Source: Myxacorys chilensis ATA2-1-KO14 (lineage in GTDB: Bacteria; Cyanobacteriota; Cyanobacteriia; Leptolyngbyales; Leptolyngbyaceae). From it: a DNA stretch of 33,806 nt. The position numbers and the translations under genes are program-made. The DNA is taken from assembly GCA_019359275.1 (NCBI GenBank), contig JAHHHP010000060.1, positions 1 to 33,806 of the forward strand, given 5' to 3'. The notes below the pieces were generated by a model that did not search any database, had not been told where the DNA came from, and saw only the letters and a list, made by a program, of their open reading frames with translations. Below are positions 1 to 8,103 of the stretch, one piece after another; within the stretch, counting starts at the first letter, position 1; every line of letters starts with the position of its first letter.

Positions 1-211
1 CCTTCATCAGTTGACGACCCCGGTTCCTGATTCACTATGCCGTAGTCGTGAACACAGGTGCGGTGCAATTCGCGTGGCTTGCGGTTGTTTTCTTCTGTTC
101 TCTCAACTTAACCCGCAACTTGGATAAACTAGAGACTAGCTTCGAACATTCAGTAACGGCTGAAGAATACAGGAGCAAGTGCTCCACTAAACTCTAAAGG
201 ATTGCGGCACG

Positions 212-1420
212 ATGGCAGTTCAGAGCGAATTAGAGACGTTAAACCGCGATTCTAAAGATTGGAATTGGTCATGGTGGTTTACGGTACCGCTTTACCCTTA
301 CAACAAACGGCGCACGCTTCGCGCAGAAGTGGTCAGAGACACGATTTGGACGTTTGACCAAGTTCAAGGCATTTTCTATGTGGCGACGCCGATTCGCATG
401 ACCGCTGTGAAGCTTGATGAAGGCGGGCTTTTGATCTATGCGCCTGTTGCGCCGACACCAGAATGCATTCGGCTCGTGAATGAATTAGTCGCCGAGCATG
501 GGGATGTAAAGTACATTATTCTGCCCACGATTTCTGGCTTGGAGCATAAAGTATTTGTAGGTCCGTTTGCGCGATTTTTCCCGAACGCTCAAGTGTTTGT
601 AGCACCTAATCAGTGGAGCTTTCCGGTCAATTTGCCGCTCAGTTGGCTAGGATTTCCAGCAAAGCGCACTCACATTTTGTCAGATGACGGTTCAGAAACG
701 CCATTTGGCGATCAGTTTGAATATGCGATTTTGGGTCCGGTGGCGCAGGGCATTGGTTCATTTGGAGAGGTGGCGCTTTTTCACAAGCGATCGCACACGC
801 TGCTCGTAACCGATTCTGTCCTCTCGGTTTCTGAAGCCCCACCTGCGATCGTTCAACTCGATCCGTTTCCGTTGCTCTATCACGCGCGAGAGCACGCCAG
901 CGATGCTATTCAAGATACACCAGAGCTTCGCCGCAAGGGTTGGCAGCGCATTTCGCTGTTTGCCTTCTATTTCGTTCCTAGCACGTTAGACACTCCAGAT
1001 CTCTTGCCATCGATTTGGGATGCTCGAACGGCGAGCGATCATTCCAAGAAAAACTATTTTGGGTGGTTTCCCTTCCGATGGAAAGACGACTGGCAACGAT
1101 CGTTTGATGCCTTGCGCGGGGACGGACGGCTGTTTGTTGCGCCAATTTTGCAGCGATTGATTCTAAACCGAGTTCCAAAAGAGACGCTCGCTTGGGCGGA
1201 TCGTGTCGCCAGTTGGAATTTTGAGCGCGTAATTCCTTGTCACTTTTCTTCGCCTGTGCAAGCGACACCGCAGCAATTTCGCCAAGCATTCGCGTTTTTA
1301 GAGCGTCAGCCATCATCACAACAGGCGATTCTGCCCGAAGAAGATTTTGGGCTACTAAGAGAAGTGGAGGCAAGCTTAATCAAGCGAGGGATTACGCCAC
1401 CAGCTAAAGAGAAAGTTTAG
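212..1420 (+). CDS. DUF4336 domain-containing protein
   Basis: A 402-residue soluble protein that I recognise as a DUF4336 family member, a group common in cyanobacteria and plants whose function is not established. The family is thought to resemble the metallo-beta-lactamase fold. The protein opens with a Trp-rich segment (WNWSWWF, about residues 17-23). A central part alternates strands and helices, and residues near the C-terminus read VIPCHFSSPV. I see no signal peptide or membrane helix. The ATG is preceded by AAAGG about 11 bases upstream, which supports this start. It is the first gene of the window, is convergent with the HTH gene downstream and shows no operon partner. Family assignment is good; the biochemical role is unknown. 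Confidence 0.85.
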   Translation: MAVQSELETLNRDSKDWNWSWWFTVPLYPYNKRRTLRAEVVRDTIWTFDQVQGIFYVATPIRMTAVKLDEGGLLIYAPVAPTPECIRLVNELVAEHGDVKYIILPTISGLEHKVFVGPFARFFPNAQVFVAPNQWSFPVNLPLSWLGFPAKRTHILSDDGSETPFGDQFEYAILGPVAQGIGSFGEVALFHKRSHTLLVTDSVLSVSEAPPAIVQLDPFPLLYHAREHASDAIQDTPELRRKGWQRISLFAFYFVPSTLDTPDLLPSIWDARTASDHSKKNYFGWFPFRWKDDWQRSFDALRGDGRLFVAPILQRLILNRVPKETLAWADRVASWNFERVIPCHFSSPVQATPQQFRQAFAFLERQPSSQQAILPEEDFGLLREVEASLIKRGITPPAKEKV

Positions 1421-1509
1421 CGATCGCGCTTCGTCAACGTGCAAATTTGAATCGGCAAGAGTAGGCGTCTGCGATCGCGCCTGCATTGCCCAACATTCTC
1501 CTTCAGCAG

Positions 1510-2016
1510 TTAACCTGCTAATGTCGTAGACTGCTGCTTTCTAGATATTTTTCTGCTTAGAAACTGTCGCTTTATAATTTCGTAAGCTTGCTTGTAAATT
1601 TGGAAGTCCGTTGGCTTTTCGATTTCAGGAACACTTCTTGTAACCCGGTGAAACGCTTGAAAGACGGCGTTCAAACCTGCGATCGCGTCTTCTTTAGGAA
1701 TCGCGATCCGAATCGATTCTTTGCTAAATTTAGTCGCGTAGTGGAGTTCGTTGCGATTCGCTAGCTTTTCGATCTTGTTCTCGTGAACGAGTCGCGCAAT
1801 TTCAGTCGGATTAGCACCAATAATTCGCGCGATTCGACTGGCCGTGTGTTCATCTGGATTGCTTTGCTTGCGACAAATCCAGCCCAGTCCTGCTCGCGAG
1901 ATGTTTACTTCTCTCGCCAACTGGCTCATGTTGGTATGCGGATTTTTCTCCAGGTACTGTAATACCAAGACTCCGAATGCCGAACATTCTTCTGCGCGTA
2001 GCTTTAAAGGGTTCAT
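1510..2016 (-). CDS. Small helix-turn-helix protein (Xre-like)
   Basis: A 168-residue protein with a probable helix-turn-helix at about residues 29-80. MSQLAREVNISRAGLGWI fits the helix-turn-helix core, and ASRIARIIGANPTEIARL fits the following helices of a lambda-repressor-like domain. The rest (residues 80-168) is basic and helical with no motif I know. Such proteins usually bind DNA as transcription regulators; the target is not visible here. It starts at ATG with no clear Shine-Dalgarno sequence. The next gene on the other side of a 435-base spacer, the PRC-barrel gene, is divergent, so a role in controlling it is possible but only inferred. It is convergent with the DUF4336 gene. Confidence 0.7.
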   Translation of the reverse strand: MNPLKLRAEECSAFGVLVLQYLEKNPHTNMSQLAREVNISRAGLGWICRKQSNPDEHTASRIARIIGANPTEIARLVHENKIEKLANRNELHYATKFSKESIRIAIPKEDAIAGLNAVFQAFHRVTRSVPEIEKPTDFQIYKQAYEIIKRQFLSRKISRKQQSTTLAG

Positions 2017-2451
2017 AACAAATTCTTAAATCGAAGCGCTTAACAAGGACTGAGTTTTTGAGCAAAATTTTATGGTGAAGAATTAACTCATTCCCCACAA
2101 AATTTTAGCTTCTAAGGGCTTAGTTCAGAAAGGGGAGTGCGATCCTTCGGAGCTTGGCAGAGCCAATCGCAGTCTCTTTCTGTGCCCTCAGCTTTAAGTA
2201 AAACGAGTGTAATTACTTTCATGATAGTCGGCTACGGCTTAGCCCTCCTCTACCCTTTGCTAGAACCGAATTTAAGCGATCGCCGCAAATTAAAACATTA
2301 GACGGGACAAGTATTTGAGCGTGTGTTCCGTCGTTGCTCACCTTTGGAGATAGCGCTGAATGTAACTTAAGACGGGTGAATAACATTAGCGCAGCCTCTT
2401 TACTGTTAAGCATAAGTATTACGTTTACTTTAGACGCATTAAAGGAGAAAA
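2017..2451. other. Intergenic region between divergent HTH and PRC-barrel genes
   Basis: This 435-base spacer holds a dispersed hairpin repeat (2126-2182) and presumably the promoters of both divergent genes. A clear ribosome-binding site AAAGGAGA lies at 2441-2448, six bases or fewer before the PRC-barrel ATG. A short minus-strand reading frame within it shows no coding character. I could not assign a convincing promoter box. Confidence 0.5.
2126..2182. repeat. Dispersed hairpin repeat, copy 1
   Basis: An imperfect hairpin of about 17 bp: the 5' arm at 2126-2143 (CAGAAAGGGGAGTGCGAT) pairs with the 3' arm at 2166-2182 (ATCGCAGTCTCTTTCTG). The 21-base loop block 2144-2164 recurs in inverse orientation at 21815-21835 with one difference, so this is a member of a dispersed intergenic repeat family rather than a gene-specific terminator. 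Such hairpin repeats are typical of cyanobacterial spacers. Confidence 0.65.
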
Positions 2452-3306
2452 ATGGCACTTCACAAGATTAAAGACTTTGACCCGGACTACCGCAGCCACT
2501 TCGACAATGACGATGTGATTGGGCTGGATCTCTATTCTGAAAATGACAAAGTTGGTTCTGTTGACAATGTCCTCGTCGATGACAATGGCGAGTTTCGCTA
2601 CCTCGTGATCAACACAGGTATTTGGGTGTTTGGTAAGACCGTATTACTCCCGATCGGCAGTGCTAGGATCGATTATTCCAATCGCCGCGTCTATGCTAAG
2701 AGCTTGACCAGGTCACAGGTCGAAAGCCTACCTGAGTTCGATGAGAATACGCTTGTTGATTACGATCACGAAGAACGAGTGAGAAACGTGTATCGTCCTT
2801 CTGCGGGGACTGGGTTAGCTGGTGCTGTTGCTGCCCCTGACCGCAATATGACTCCAGATTATAATCGTGATACCTATAGTTATCGAAACGAGCCTGATTT
2901 ATACAATCTCAACGATCAGGATCACCAGAGTTTGAGGCTGTATCAGGAACGCCTAATTGCTAGCAAGACTCGCAGAAAAGCTGGAGAAGTTACGATCGGT
3001 AAGCATGTCGAAACTGAAACCGCACAAGTGTCAGTTCCGATTGAGAAAGAGCGCGTTGTGATTGAGCGGAATCCGGTTGATTCTGCAACGATCGCTCCCG
3101 GTGAAGCAAACTTTCAGGAAGGGCAAGTGGCCCACATGGAAGTGTACGAAGAAACGCCAGACATTCGCAAAGAAGCGTTTGTGCGTGAGGAAGTGCGCGT
3201 GAAGAAAGTGGTCGATCAAGAAACGGTTACGGCTGAAGAGACCGTACGCCGGGAAGAACTTGACATTAATACGGAAGGCCGCGCCGTGATTAACAAGAAC
3301 GTGTAA
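2452..3306 (+). CDS. PRC-barrel and DUF2382 (AvaK/YsnF-like) protein
   Basis: A 284-residue protein with two recognisable parts. Residues about 20-95 form a PRC-barrel domain (DVIGLDLYSENDKVGSVDNV onwards). Residues about 163-276 form a DUF2382 domain rich in Glu, Lys, Arg and Val (for example VSVPIEKERVVIER). A Tyr/Asn/Asp-rich linker lies between. There is no signal peptide or membrane segment. Relatives in cyanobacteria are called AvaK-like or YsnF-like and are often linked to general stress or desiccation, but the molecular role is not known. A strong AAAGGAGA site fixes the ATG. It is the first of three plus-strand genes ending at the terminator at 4619-4654; a 249-base gap to the next gene leaves room for a second promoter. 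Confidence 0.88.
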   Translation: MALHKIKDFDPDYRSHFDNDDVIGLDLYSENDKVGSVDNVLVDDNGEFRYLVINTGIWVFGKTVLLPIGSARIDYSNRRVYAKSLTRSQVESLPEFDENTLVDYDHEERVRNVYRPSAGTGLAGAVAAPDRNMTPDYNRDTYSYRNEPDLYNLNDQDHQSLRLYQERLIASKTRRKAGEVTIGKHVETETAQVSVPIEKERVVIERNPVDSATIAPGEANFQEGQVAHMEVYEETPDIRKEAFVREEVRVKKVVDQETVTAEETVRREELDINTEGRAVINKNV

Positions 3307-3555
3307 GTTTTTGCCAATCACGCTCACGGCAGTGTTGTAAATCTGTGTTATGGGCCTGTCAATTAGCTTGGATAGCGTGTTCTAAAAACGCGACTGAAGC
3401 ATCCAACTCGGGTCTACAACACTACCAAAACTCATTAAAACTTACGGCTTTGATCACGGGGACTTTTGCAGGCGGATTCATCCAGCCTCCGTCTGCGTTT
3501 CTTCCGGGCTGCCGTCATACTGCGTTATTTGTTCCAATATTTGAAGGAGGAAAAA

Positions 3556-4002
3556 GTGAACGTTTTTCAAAGGAGTCGCCAGTTTTTCACTGCGATCGCG
3601 CTTGTTCTAGTTCTCATGTTTACAACTGCTTGTGGAGCCGCAACGGCAAAAGAACCACGAGCCATTAGCCCAGCACCCATTGATCACACAAGTAATTACA
3701 GCCAGCTTGAACGCGGCAATTCGGTTGCAGGTCAGGATTTTGGGAATTGGGTCGTGACCGCGAGTAAAGGCTTGGTTAAAGATGCCTATGTGCGAGACAA
3801 CAATAAACTCGGGGTTGTTATTTCTTCTCAAGTGCGCCCAACCGAAGTGAGAGATCTAACAAAATCCCTTGCGCAAGGCTTTCATAAAAACTTTCCCAAT
3901 CAAGACTTAACCGTTTTGATGTACGCCCCAGACAAGAAACTGATTCTGACAGCCCGCTACGATAGCCAGTCAAAGCAAATTGAGTATCAGCAAGCCAGTT
4001 AG
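3556..4002 (+). CDS. Small putative lipoprotein of unknown function
   Basis: A 148-residue protein starting at GTG 3556, chosen because AAGGAGG sits five bases upstream and because the next residues form a secretion signal: basic NVFQRSR, then a hydrophobic run, then FTTAC with Cys26 as likely lipidated residue. A longer frame from an upstream ATG at 3466 lacks such support. The mature part contains GNWVVTASKGLVKDAYVRDN and a C-terminal half that looks like a small alpha/beta domain (TVLMYAPDKKLILTARYD). I do not recognise a named family. It probably sits on a membrane facing the periplasm. It lies between the PRC-barrel gene and the 170-residue gene, 60 bases before the latter, so it may be co-transcribed with it. 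Confidence 0.72.
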   Translation: MNVFQRSRQFFTAIALVLVLMFTTACGAATAKEPRAISPAPIDHTSNYSQLERGNSVAGQDFGNWVVTASKGLVKDAYVRDNNKLGVVISSQVRPTEVRDLTKSLAQGFHKNFPNQDLTVLMYAPDKKLILTARYDSQSKQIEYQQAS

Positions 4003-4062
4003 TCAATCCAGTTAGTTGATTGTTAAACCTTACGTGATGATTTGACCAGGAGATATAACACC

Positions 4063-4575
4063 ATGTCTAGTAGTGATGCTTACAAGCGCCAAGTAATGCA
4101 TGATCTGGCAGGCGGCAACACAGAAAGCCTCGATGATGCCAGCACATCACAGGACTATCAGAACTTTGATGATTTTGCTCAACGATCAACACGAGATGAG
4201 CGTCATCAGTTATTTAGCCGTTCTTTCAATCCGAATCAGGTTCCCGCAAGCCAAATGGAGCCAGAACTTCAAAAAGCGATCGCCCAAATCAAACCCAATG
4301 AGCGGGATGATGTAGCGCGTGACTTCCTCAATCATTTCAAGAAGCGCGGCCTTCAGGATCGTGACTTAGAACGACAACTGGGACTGTCGAGCCATCATGC
4401 CAGTCGAATGAGTGCAGATGATGTTAGTAAACTAGCAGGATTTGCTTATCACAGTCACCCTGACATCTTTCATGAAGTGTTAGCGGATCAACCTGCCTTA
4501 GTGAAATTTTTGAGTAATCCTGTCGTAGGTGCTGCATTTGGCGCGATCGCGGCTAAGTGGTTAGGGCATCGTTAA
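4063..4575 (+). CDS. Conserved-looking protein of unknown function, 170 residues
   Basis: Start taken at ATG 4063, with AGGAGA at 4048-4053 at good spacing; an in-frame TTG 21 bases earlier is less likely. The N-terminal 70 residues are polar and probably disordered (Ser, Asp, Gln rich). The middle is helical (ELQKAIAQIKPNERDDVARD, then FLNHFKKRGL). The last 20 residues carry a glycine/alanine-rich hydrophobic stretch (NPVVGAAFGAIAAKWLG), too short to be a certain membrane helix. I do not recognise the family. Its position in a stress-type gene group, directly before a terminator, suggests it closes that transcript. Confidence 0.68.
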   Translation: MSSSDAYKRQVMHDLAGGNTESLDDASTSQDYQNFDDFAQRSTRDERHQLFSRSFNPNQVPASQMEPELQKAIAQIKPNERDDVARDFLNHFKKRGLQDRDLERQLGLSSHHASRMSADDVSKLAGFAYHSHPDIFHEVLADQPALVKFLSNPVVGAAFGAIAAKWLGHR

Positions 4576-4618
4576 CTTCTCACCGGTATTGAATGCATAA
4601 GGAGTTTCAACGGGAATA

Positions 4619-4654
4619 GGGGAGGCGGATAACCGCCTCCCTTCGCGTCTTTTT
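4619..4654 (+). terminator. Rho-independent terminator after the three-gene group
   Basis: A perfect 9-bp GC-rich stem, GGGAGGCGG (4620-4628) and CCGCCTCCC (4633-4641), with loop ATAA, is followed by a T-rich tract TCTTTTT at 4648-4654. The T tract is on the plus strand, so it ends the transcript coming from 4575 and separates it from the convergent galK operon. Confidence 0.85.
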
Positions 4655-4711
4655 ACAGGAATACCTTACTTCACAGCGTTAGTTGCTATGAAACAAATTG
4701 ATGGTGTATGT

Positions 4712-5791
4712 TCAATCAGATTTTGTTGGAATCAAAAGCTGTCCGCTATGCCCAGTTGAACGGTATTGTACTAGCACGCTTTGAGCAATTTCGTAGAGCC
4801 TAGGTGAAGCTTTAACATCAACCAACGCTATACATGCGCCGCCAAATCCTGCCCCTGTCAGACGCGCGCCAAAAACTTCTGGTGTTGACTGCAAGATTGC
4901 TACTAACTGATCGAGTCCTGCGATCGACACTTCATAGTCATCGCGCAAACTAGCATGGGAAGCATTCATCAGTTCTCCAAATCGAATTGCAGAAACACCT
5001 TGTTTGGCTTCTAAAACGCGATCGTTTTCGGTAATCACATGTCGTGCCCGACGTTGAAGCGGTTCGGGAAGTTGAGCAATGGCATCGAGATCGGTTACGT
5101 CTCGTAGTGCTTTGACACCAAGTAATCGGGCTGCTTCCTCACATTCTGCCCGGCGCTGGTTGTATCCACTCGCTGCTAATGTCCGAGGAATGCCACTGTC
5201 AATCACTAAAATTGCTGCGCCGTCAGGAAGGGGAACAAGTTGGCGATCCAGAGTGCGCGTGTCGAGAAATAAAAGATGCTCCGTGTCTGCAAGACTCGAC
5301 GCCATTTGATCCATAATCCCGCACTGAACCCCAGCGTATTGAATCTCAGCTTGTTGAGCAAGCTTGGCGATGTCAATGTCATCGAGATTAAGACTGAGTA
5401 GCGATCGTAGTGCCCGCAACATTGCGACTTCCAAGGCCGCACTACTTGATAGACCTGCACCGATCGGTACTGTAGAGGTAACAAACACATTCAAAGGCGG
5501 GATTGTATGACCAAGTTGTTCTACAACTCGAATACATCCGATTAGGTAACTAGCAAACCCTTCAGAAACAGAGTCTGTAGAGGTGAGGTCGACTTGTGCT
5601 TCTAGGTCTTGCGAATAAAAGTGGTGTTGTGTGTTCGGGCTAAAGCCAAGATAGACAGCCGTGTGTTGCTCGATCGCGGTGGGCAGCACGAATCCATCAT
5701 TGTAGTCGGTGTGTTCTCCCAGCAAATTGACTCGTCCGGGAGCTTGGGCTTGAACTTGTGGAGCCGCATTAAAAATCTGTTGAAAATCCAT
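4712..5791 (-). CDS. galK: Galactokinase
   Basis: A 359-residue cytoplasmic GHMP kinase that phosphorylates galactose at C1 with ATP, the first committed step of the Leloir pathway. All three GHMP motifs are present: GRVNLLGEHTDYND at 19-32 (galactokinase signature, Arg20 in the active site), PIGAGLSSSAALEVA at about 109-123 (ATP phosphate loop), and GARLTGAGFGGAC at 308-320. Asp161 in CGIMDQM matches the catalytic Asp. The length is slightly shorter than the roughly 380-390 residues of typical GalK. It is the last gene of the minus-strand operon GH2-galT-M24-galK, 102 bases after the M24 gene. No clear Shine-Dalgarno site precedes the ATG. Confidence 0.97.
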   Translation of the reverse strand: MDFQQIFNAAPQVQAQAPGRVNLLGEHTDYNDGFVLPTAIEQHTAVYLGFSPNTQHHFYSQDLEAQVDLTSTDSVSEGFASYLIGCIRVVEQLGHTIPPLNVFVTSTVPIGAGLSSSAALEVAMLRALRSLLSLNLDDIDIAKLAQQAEIQYAGVQCGIMDQMASSLADTEHLLFLDTRTLDRQLVPLPDGAAILVIDSGIPRTLAASGYNQRRAECEEAARLLGVKALRDVTDLDAIAQLPEPLQRRARHVITENDRVLEAKQGVSAIRFGELMNASHASLRDDYEVSIAGLDQLVAILQSTPEVFGARLTGAGFGGACIALVDVKASPRLYEIAQSVLVQYRSTGHSGQLLIPTKSD

Positions 5792-5893
5792 TTTGAATCA
5801 GAAATTGAATAGGATTATGAAATTTGAGATTTGGCGAGAGTGATGCTTCTTTGCGTCAAATTCTAATGCTTTGAACAATGCTTATCAAATCGC

Positions 5894-7015
5894 TTACTGA
5901 ATCACTAACGGAATTGGGCGTAACCGACCCGCGACCTCGACACTTGCCCAGTTTGAATCAAACGTCAAATTCTCTAAGGTGCCATCCTCAAGCAGTACGA
6001 AGGTATCTTCGATCTTTGCTCCCGTTAAGCTTGGATTCCATGCGATCGCAGTATTGGCACTCAAGCGATCGACGGTCGTTGGATTTGCGACAATTTCTCG
6101 CGCCAAATATCCGGTTGTTCCGCCTTGATGATGTTCGTGAATCGCTTGCGGGTAGCCTTGCTGTTCGTAACTATGTTGAAGAGTTTGATAAACCTGATTC
6201 AGCGGCGTATTGAGTTGAGACTGGCTCAGGGCAATCGCTTCAATTTCACGCACTTGCTGATGTAACTTGTGTTCCTGAGCGGTTAACGCATCGAAGGCAA
6301 CAAAGCGGGTCAAATTCGCATATAGTCCAAATCCACGGGCACAAAACACGAGCATAGCAAGTCGCTCGATCTTCCCTCCAGTGGGCACCGGATGTCGATA
6401 GCGAGAAATGCGTTGTTCTCCAGCCGCAAGCGTAAGGGCGGGATGTAATCCTCGTTTCCATAACGCTTCTGCTCCCGCTCCAGCGAGATCATACTCCGTC
6501 CAAGTGGGTTGTACTTGGGTCAGAACTTCGGTCATCGCTTGGCTAGCAAGTTGTCCGACTTGACGATAGCGATCGAGTTCAGACGGCAGTAGTTTGCGCT
6601 TGTGTTGAATTAGAGAATGAGGTAGAGAAAATTCAGATGATGTAGGTCGGTCGCTGAGGATTTTTCCTCGTGCTGTTACTTCTTGCACAAACAATTCCCG
6701 TTGGGCTGAATCTGCCCAGGGAGACACATGCAGAACGTAAGGACTCTGTTCACCGTCCGGTAGTTCTTCATCGGTTAATCGTTGTGCCTCGATTTCGTCG
6801 GTGAGTATCCACGCATTGTTGTCTGTCACTAACACGTCTGCAACGCCTGTTTCGGCCGCTAATAGCACGCTGTTCGAGGCTCCAGCAGTTGCCCACGCAA
6901 ACCAATCTGTTCCGCGTAGACGAATCGCAGCGGCATCAGTCTCGTGCAAACACGCTTGCATCAGTTTCAGCTTCTGCAAGCATTCATTTTGTCTTTCAGA
7001 AGGATCTGTGTTCAT
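5894..7015 (-). CDS. M24 (pita-bread) family protein, probably not a metallopeptidase
   Basis: A 373-residue protein with the layout of creatinase/prolidase proteins: an N-terminal creatinase-like domain (about 1-135) and a C-terminal pita-bread domain (about 145-365). Active M24 peptidases bind two metals through Asp, Asp, His, Glu, Glu. By my alignment of the region ending in LTR at 237, the two Asp positions are Val223 and Asn234, and the EPG glutamate is replaced by Asn327 (WNPSL). Only a His in HEHHQGG (293-299) and Glu336 in KIEDT remain. It may be a pseudo-enzyme, or act without metal as creatinase does. Its start overlaps the galT stop by 4 bases (ATGA), so the two are translationally coupled; a role tied to galactose metabolism is inferred only from this. 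Confidence 0.82.
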   Translation of the reverse strand: MNTDPSERQNECLQKLKLMQACLHETDAAAIRLRGTDWFAWATAGASNSVLLAAETGVADVLVTDNNAWILTDEIEAQRLTDEELPDGEQSPYVLHVSPWADSAQRELFVQEVTARGKILSDRPTSSEFSLPHSLIQHKRKLLPSELDRYRQVGQLASQAMTEVLTQVQPTWTEYDLAGAGAEALWKRGLHPALTLAAGEQRISRYRHPVPTGGKIERLAMLVFCARGFGLYANLTRFVAFDALTAQEHKLHQQVREIEAIALSQSQLNTPLNQVYQTLQHSYEQQGYPQAIHEHHQGGTTGYLAREIVANPTTVDRLSANTAIAWNPSLTGAKIEDTFVLLEDGTLENLTFDSNWASVEVAGRLRPIPLVIQ

Positions 7016-8103
7016 GTTTCATCAAACTCGATTGCGATCGCTTGAAGTTCCTTTGCCTTTTCTTCGGGGAGGGCATCGTTAGCAAACATACCTGCCGCCA
7101 GTTCGGTTCCCGCTAAATACTTCAGTCTGTCAGCAGTGCGGTAAGGCGGATAAAATTCGGCGTGCAGATGGAATTCGGGATGCGGCTGATCGTCTGTGGG
7201 TGCTTGGTACCAGGCCATTAAGTACGGAAACGATCGGTTCCACAAGCCATCATATTTTAGCGTCACGGTCTTCAATGCTTTGGCAAGACTGTGGCGTTGT
7301 TCGTCTGATAGATCATTCAAGGTGCCAGTAGGTTGAATCGGTGCAATCCAAACTTCATAGGGATAGCGGGCACACACGGGAACAAACGCGATCGCGGCTT
7401 CATCGCGATACAAGATTCGCTGATTGTCTGCGATTTCTTTCTCAATCAAGTCTTGTAATAGTCCGCGTTGATGCTGTTGGTAATACTGTTGTTGTTGAGC
7501 CAGCATTCGCGCCGGAACCGGAGGCACAAACGGATAAGCGTAAATTTGTCCATGAGGATGGTGCAATGTTACGCCTACTTCAACGCCTTTATTCTCAAAC
7601 GGCAGCACGTATTGAATTTGAGGATAACTTCCCAAAATTCGAGTGCGATCGCCCCACACTTGCAGCAACAACTCAAGATGATCGAGTTCTAAAACACCCA
7701 ACGATTTTGTTGGATCTTGAGTGAAGACAACCACTTCACAAGCTCCCGTGGCAGGCAACGTATCCACAATCAAATCAGGTGGATCGTGTGCCTGCACCGT
7801 TAGCGACGGAAAGCGATTCTCGAACACCGCGACATCATATTGTCCTTGAGGAAGTTCAGTCGGAAACTCTGGATTGGTCGTGGGTGCCAGCGGATTATAT
7901 TCTGGGGGCGGCATAAACGTCCGCCCCTGACGATGACTCGCATAGGCTACCCACTCGCCCCGCAGCGGATGCCACCGCAGATGAGGATTCGCTTGAATCG
8001 GTTCATTACCAGGGCTGGGTGCATGAAGGCCCGGCACAATGGGGCGTCTGCTGTACAGGGTGATCTTCCGACCATCCGGTTTGAGAAGTTCCTGGAAATC
8101 CAT
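7012..8103 (-). CDS. galT: Galactose-1-phosphate uridylyltransferase
   Basis: A 363-residue class I GalT. It exchanges UMP between UDP-glucose and galactose-1-phosphate, giving UDP-galactose and glucose-1-phosphate. The active-site triad HPH in VTLHHPHGQIYAYPF (His182 and His184 in this numbering; the second is the uridylylated nucleophile) is intact, as are RPIVPGLHAPSP near the N-terminus and FENRFPSL. Start chosen at 8103 because AGGGG lies about eight bases upstream; an ATG 33 bases earlier has no ribosome site. It lies inside the operon: its 5' end overlaps the long tail of the GH2 gene by about 98 bases and its 3' end overlaps the M24 gene by 4 bases. Confidence 0.96.
   Translation of the reverse strand: MDFQELLKPDGRKITLYSRRPIVPGLHAPSPGNEPIQANPHLRWHPLRGEWVAYASHRQGRTFMPPPEYNPLAPTTNPEFPTELPQGQYDVAVFENRFPSLTVQAHDPPDLIVDTLPATGACEVVVFTQDPTKSLGVLELDHLELLLQVWGDRTRILGSYPQIQYVLPFENKGVEVGVTLHHPHGQIYAYPFVPPVPARMLAQQQQYYQQHQRGLLQDLIEKEIADNQRILYRDEAAIAFVPVCARYPYEVWIAPIQPTGTLNDLSDEQRHSLAKALKTVTLKYDGLWNRSFPYLMAWYQAPTDDQPHPEFHLHAEFYPPYRTADRLKYLAGTELAAGMFANDALPEEKAKELQAIAIEFDET

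Noticed and set aside
1..211. Gene fragment at the left edge
   Set aside because: No frame is continuous or protein-like; it is probably the promoter region of the DUF4336 gene.
3345..3668. Protein of 107 residues overlapping the lipoprotein start
   Set aside because: It runs across the lipoprotein in another frame, lacks a ribosome site, and the lipoprotein has signal-peptide support.
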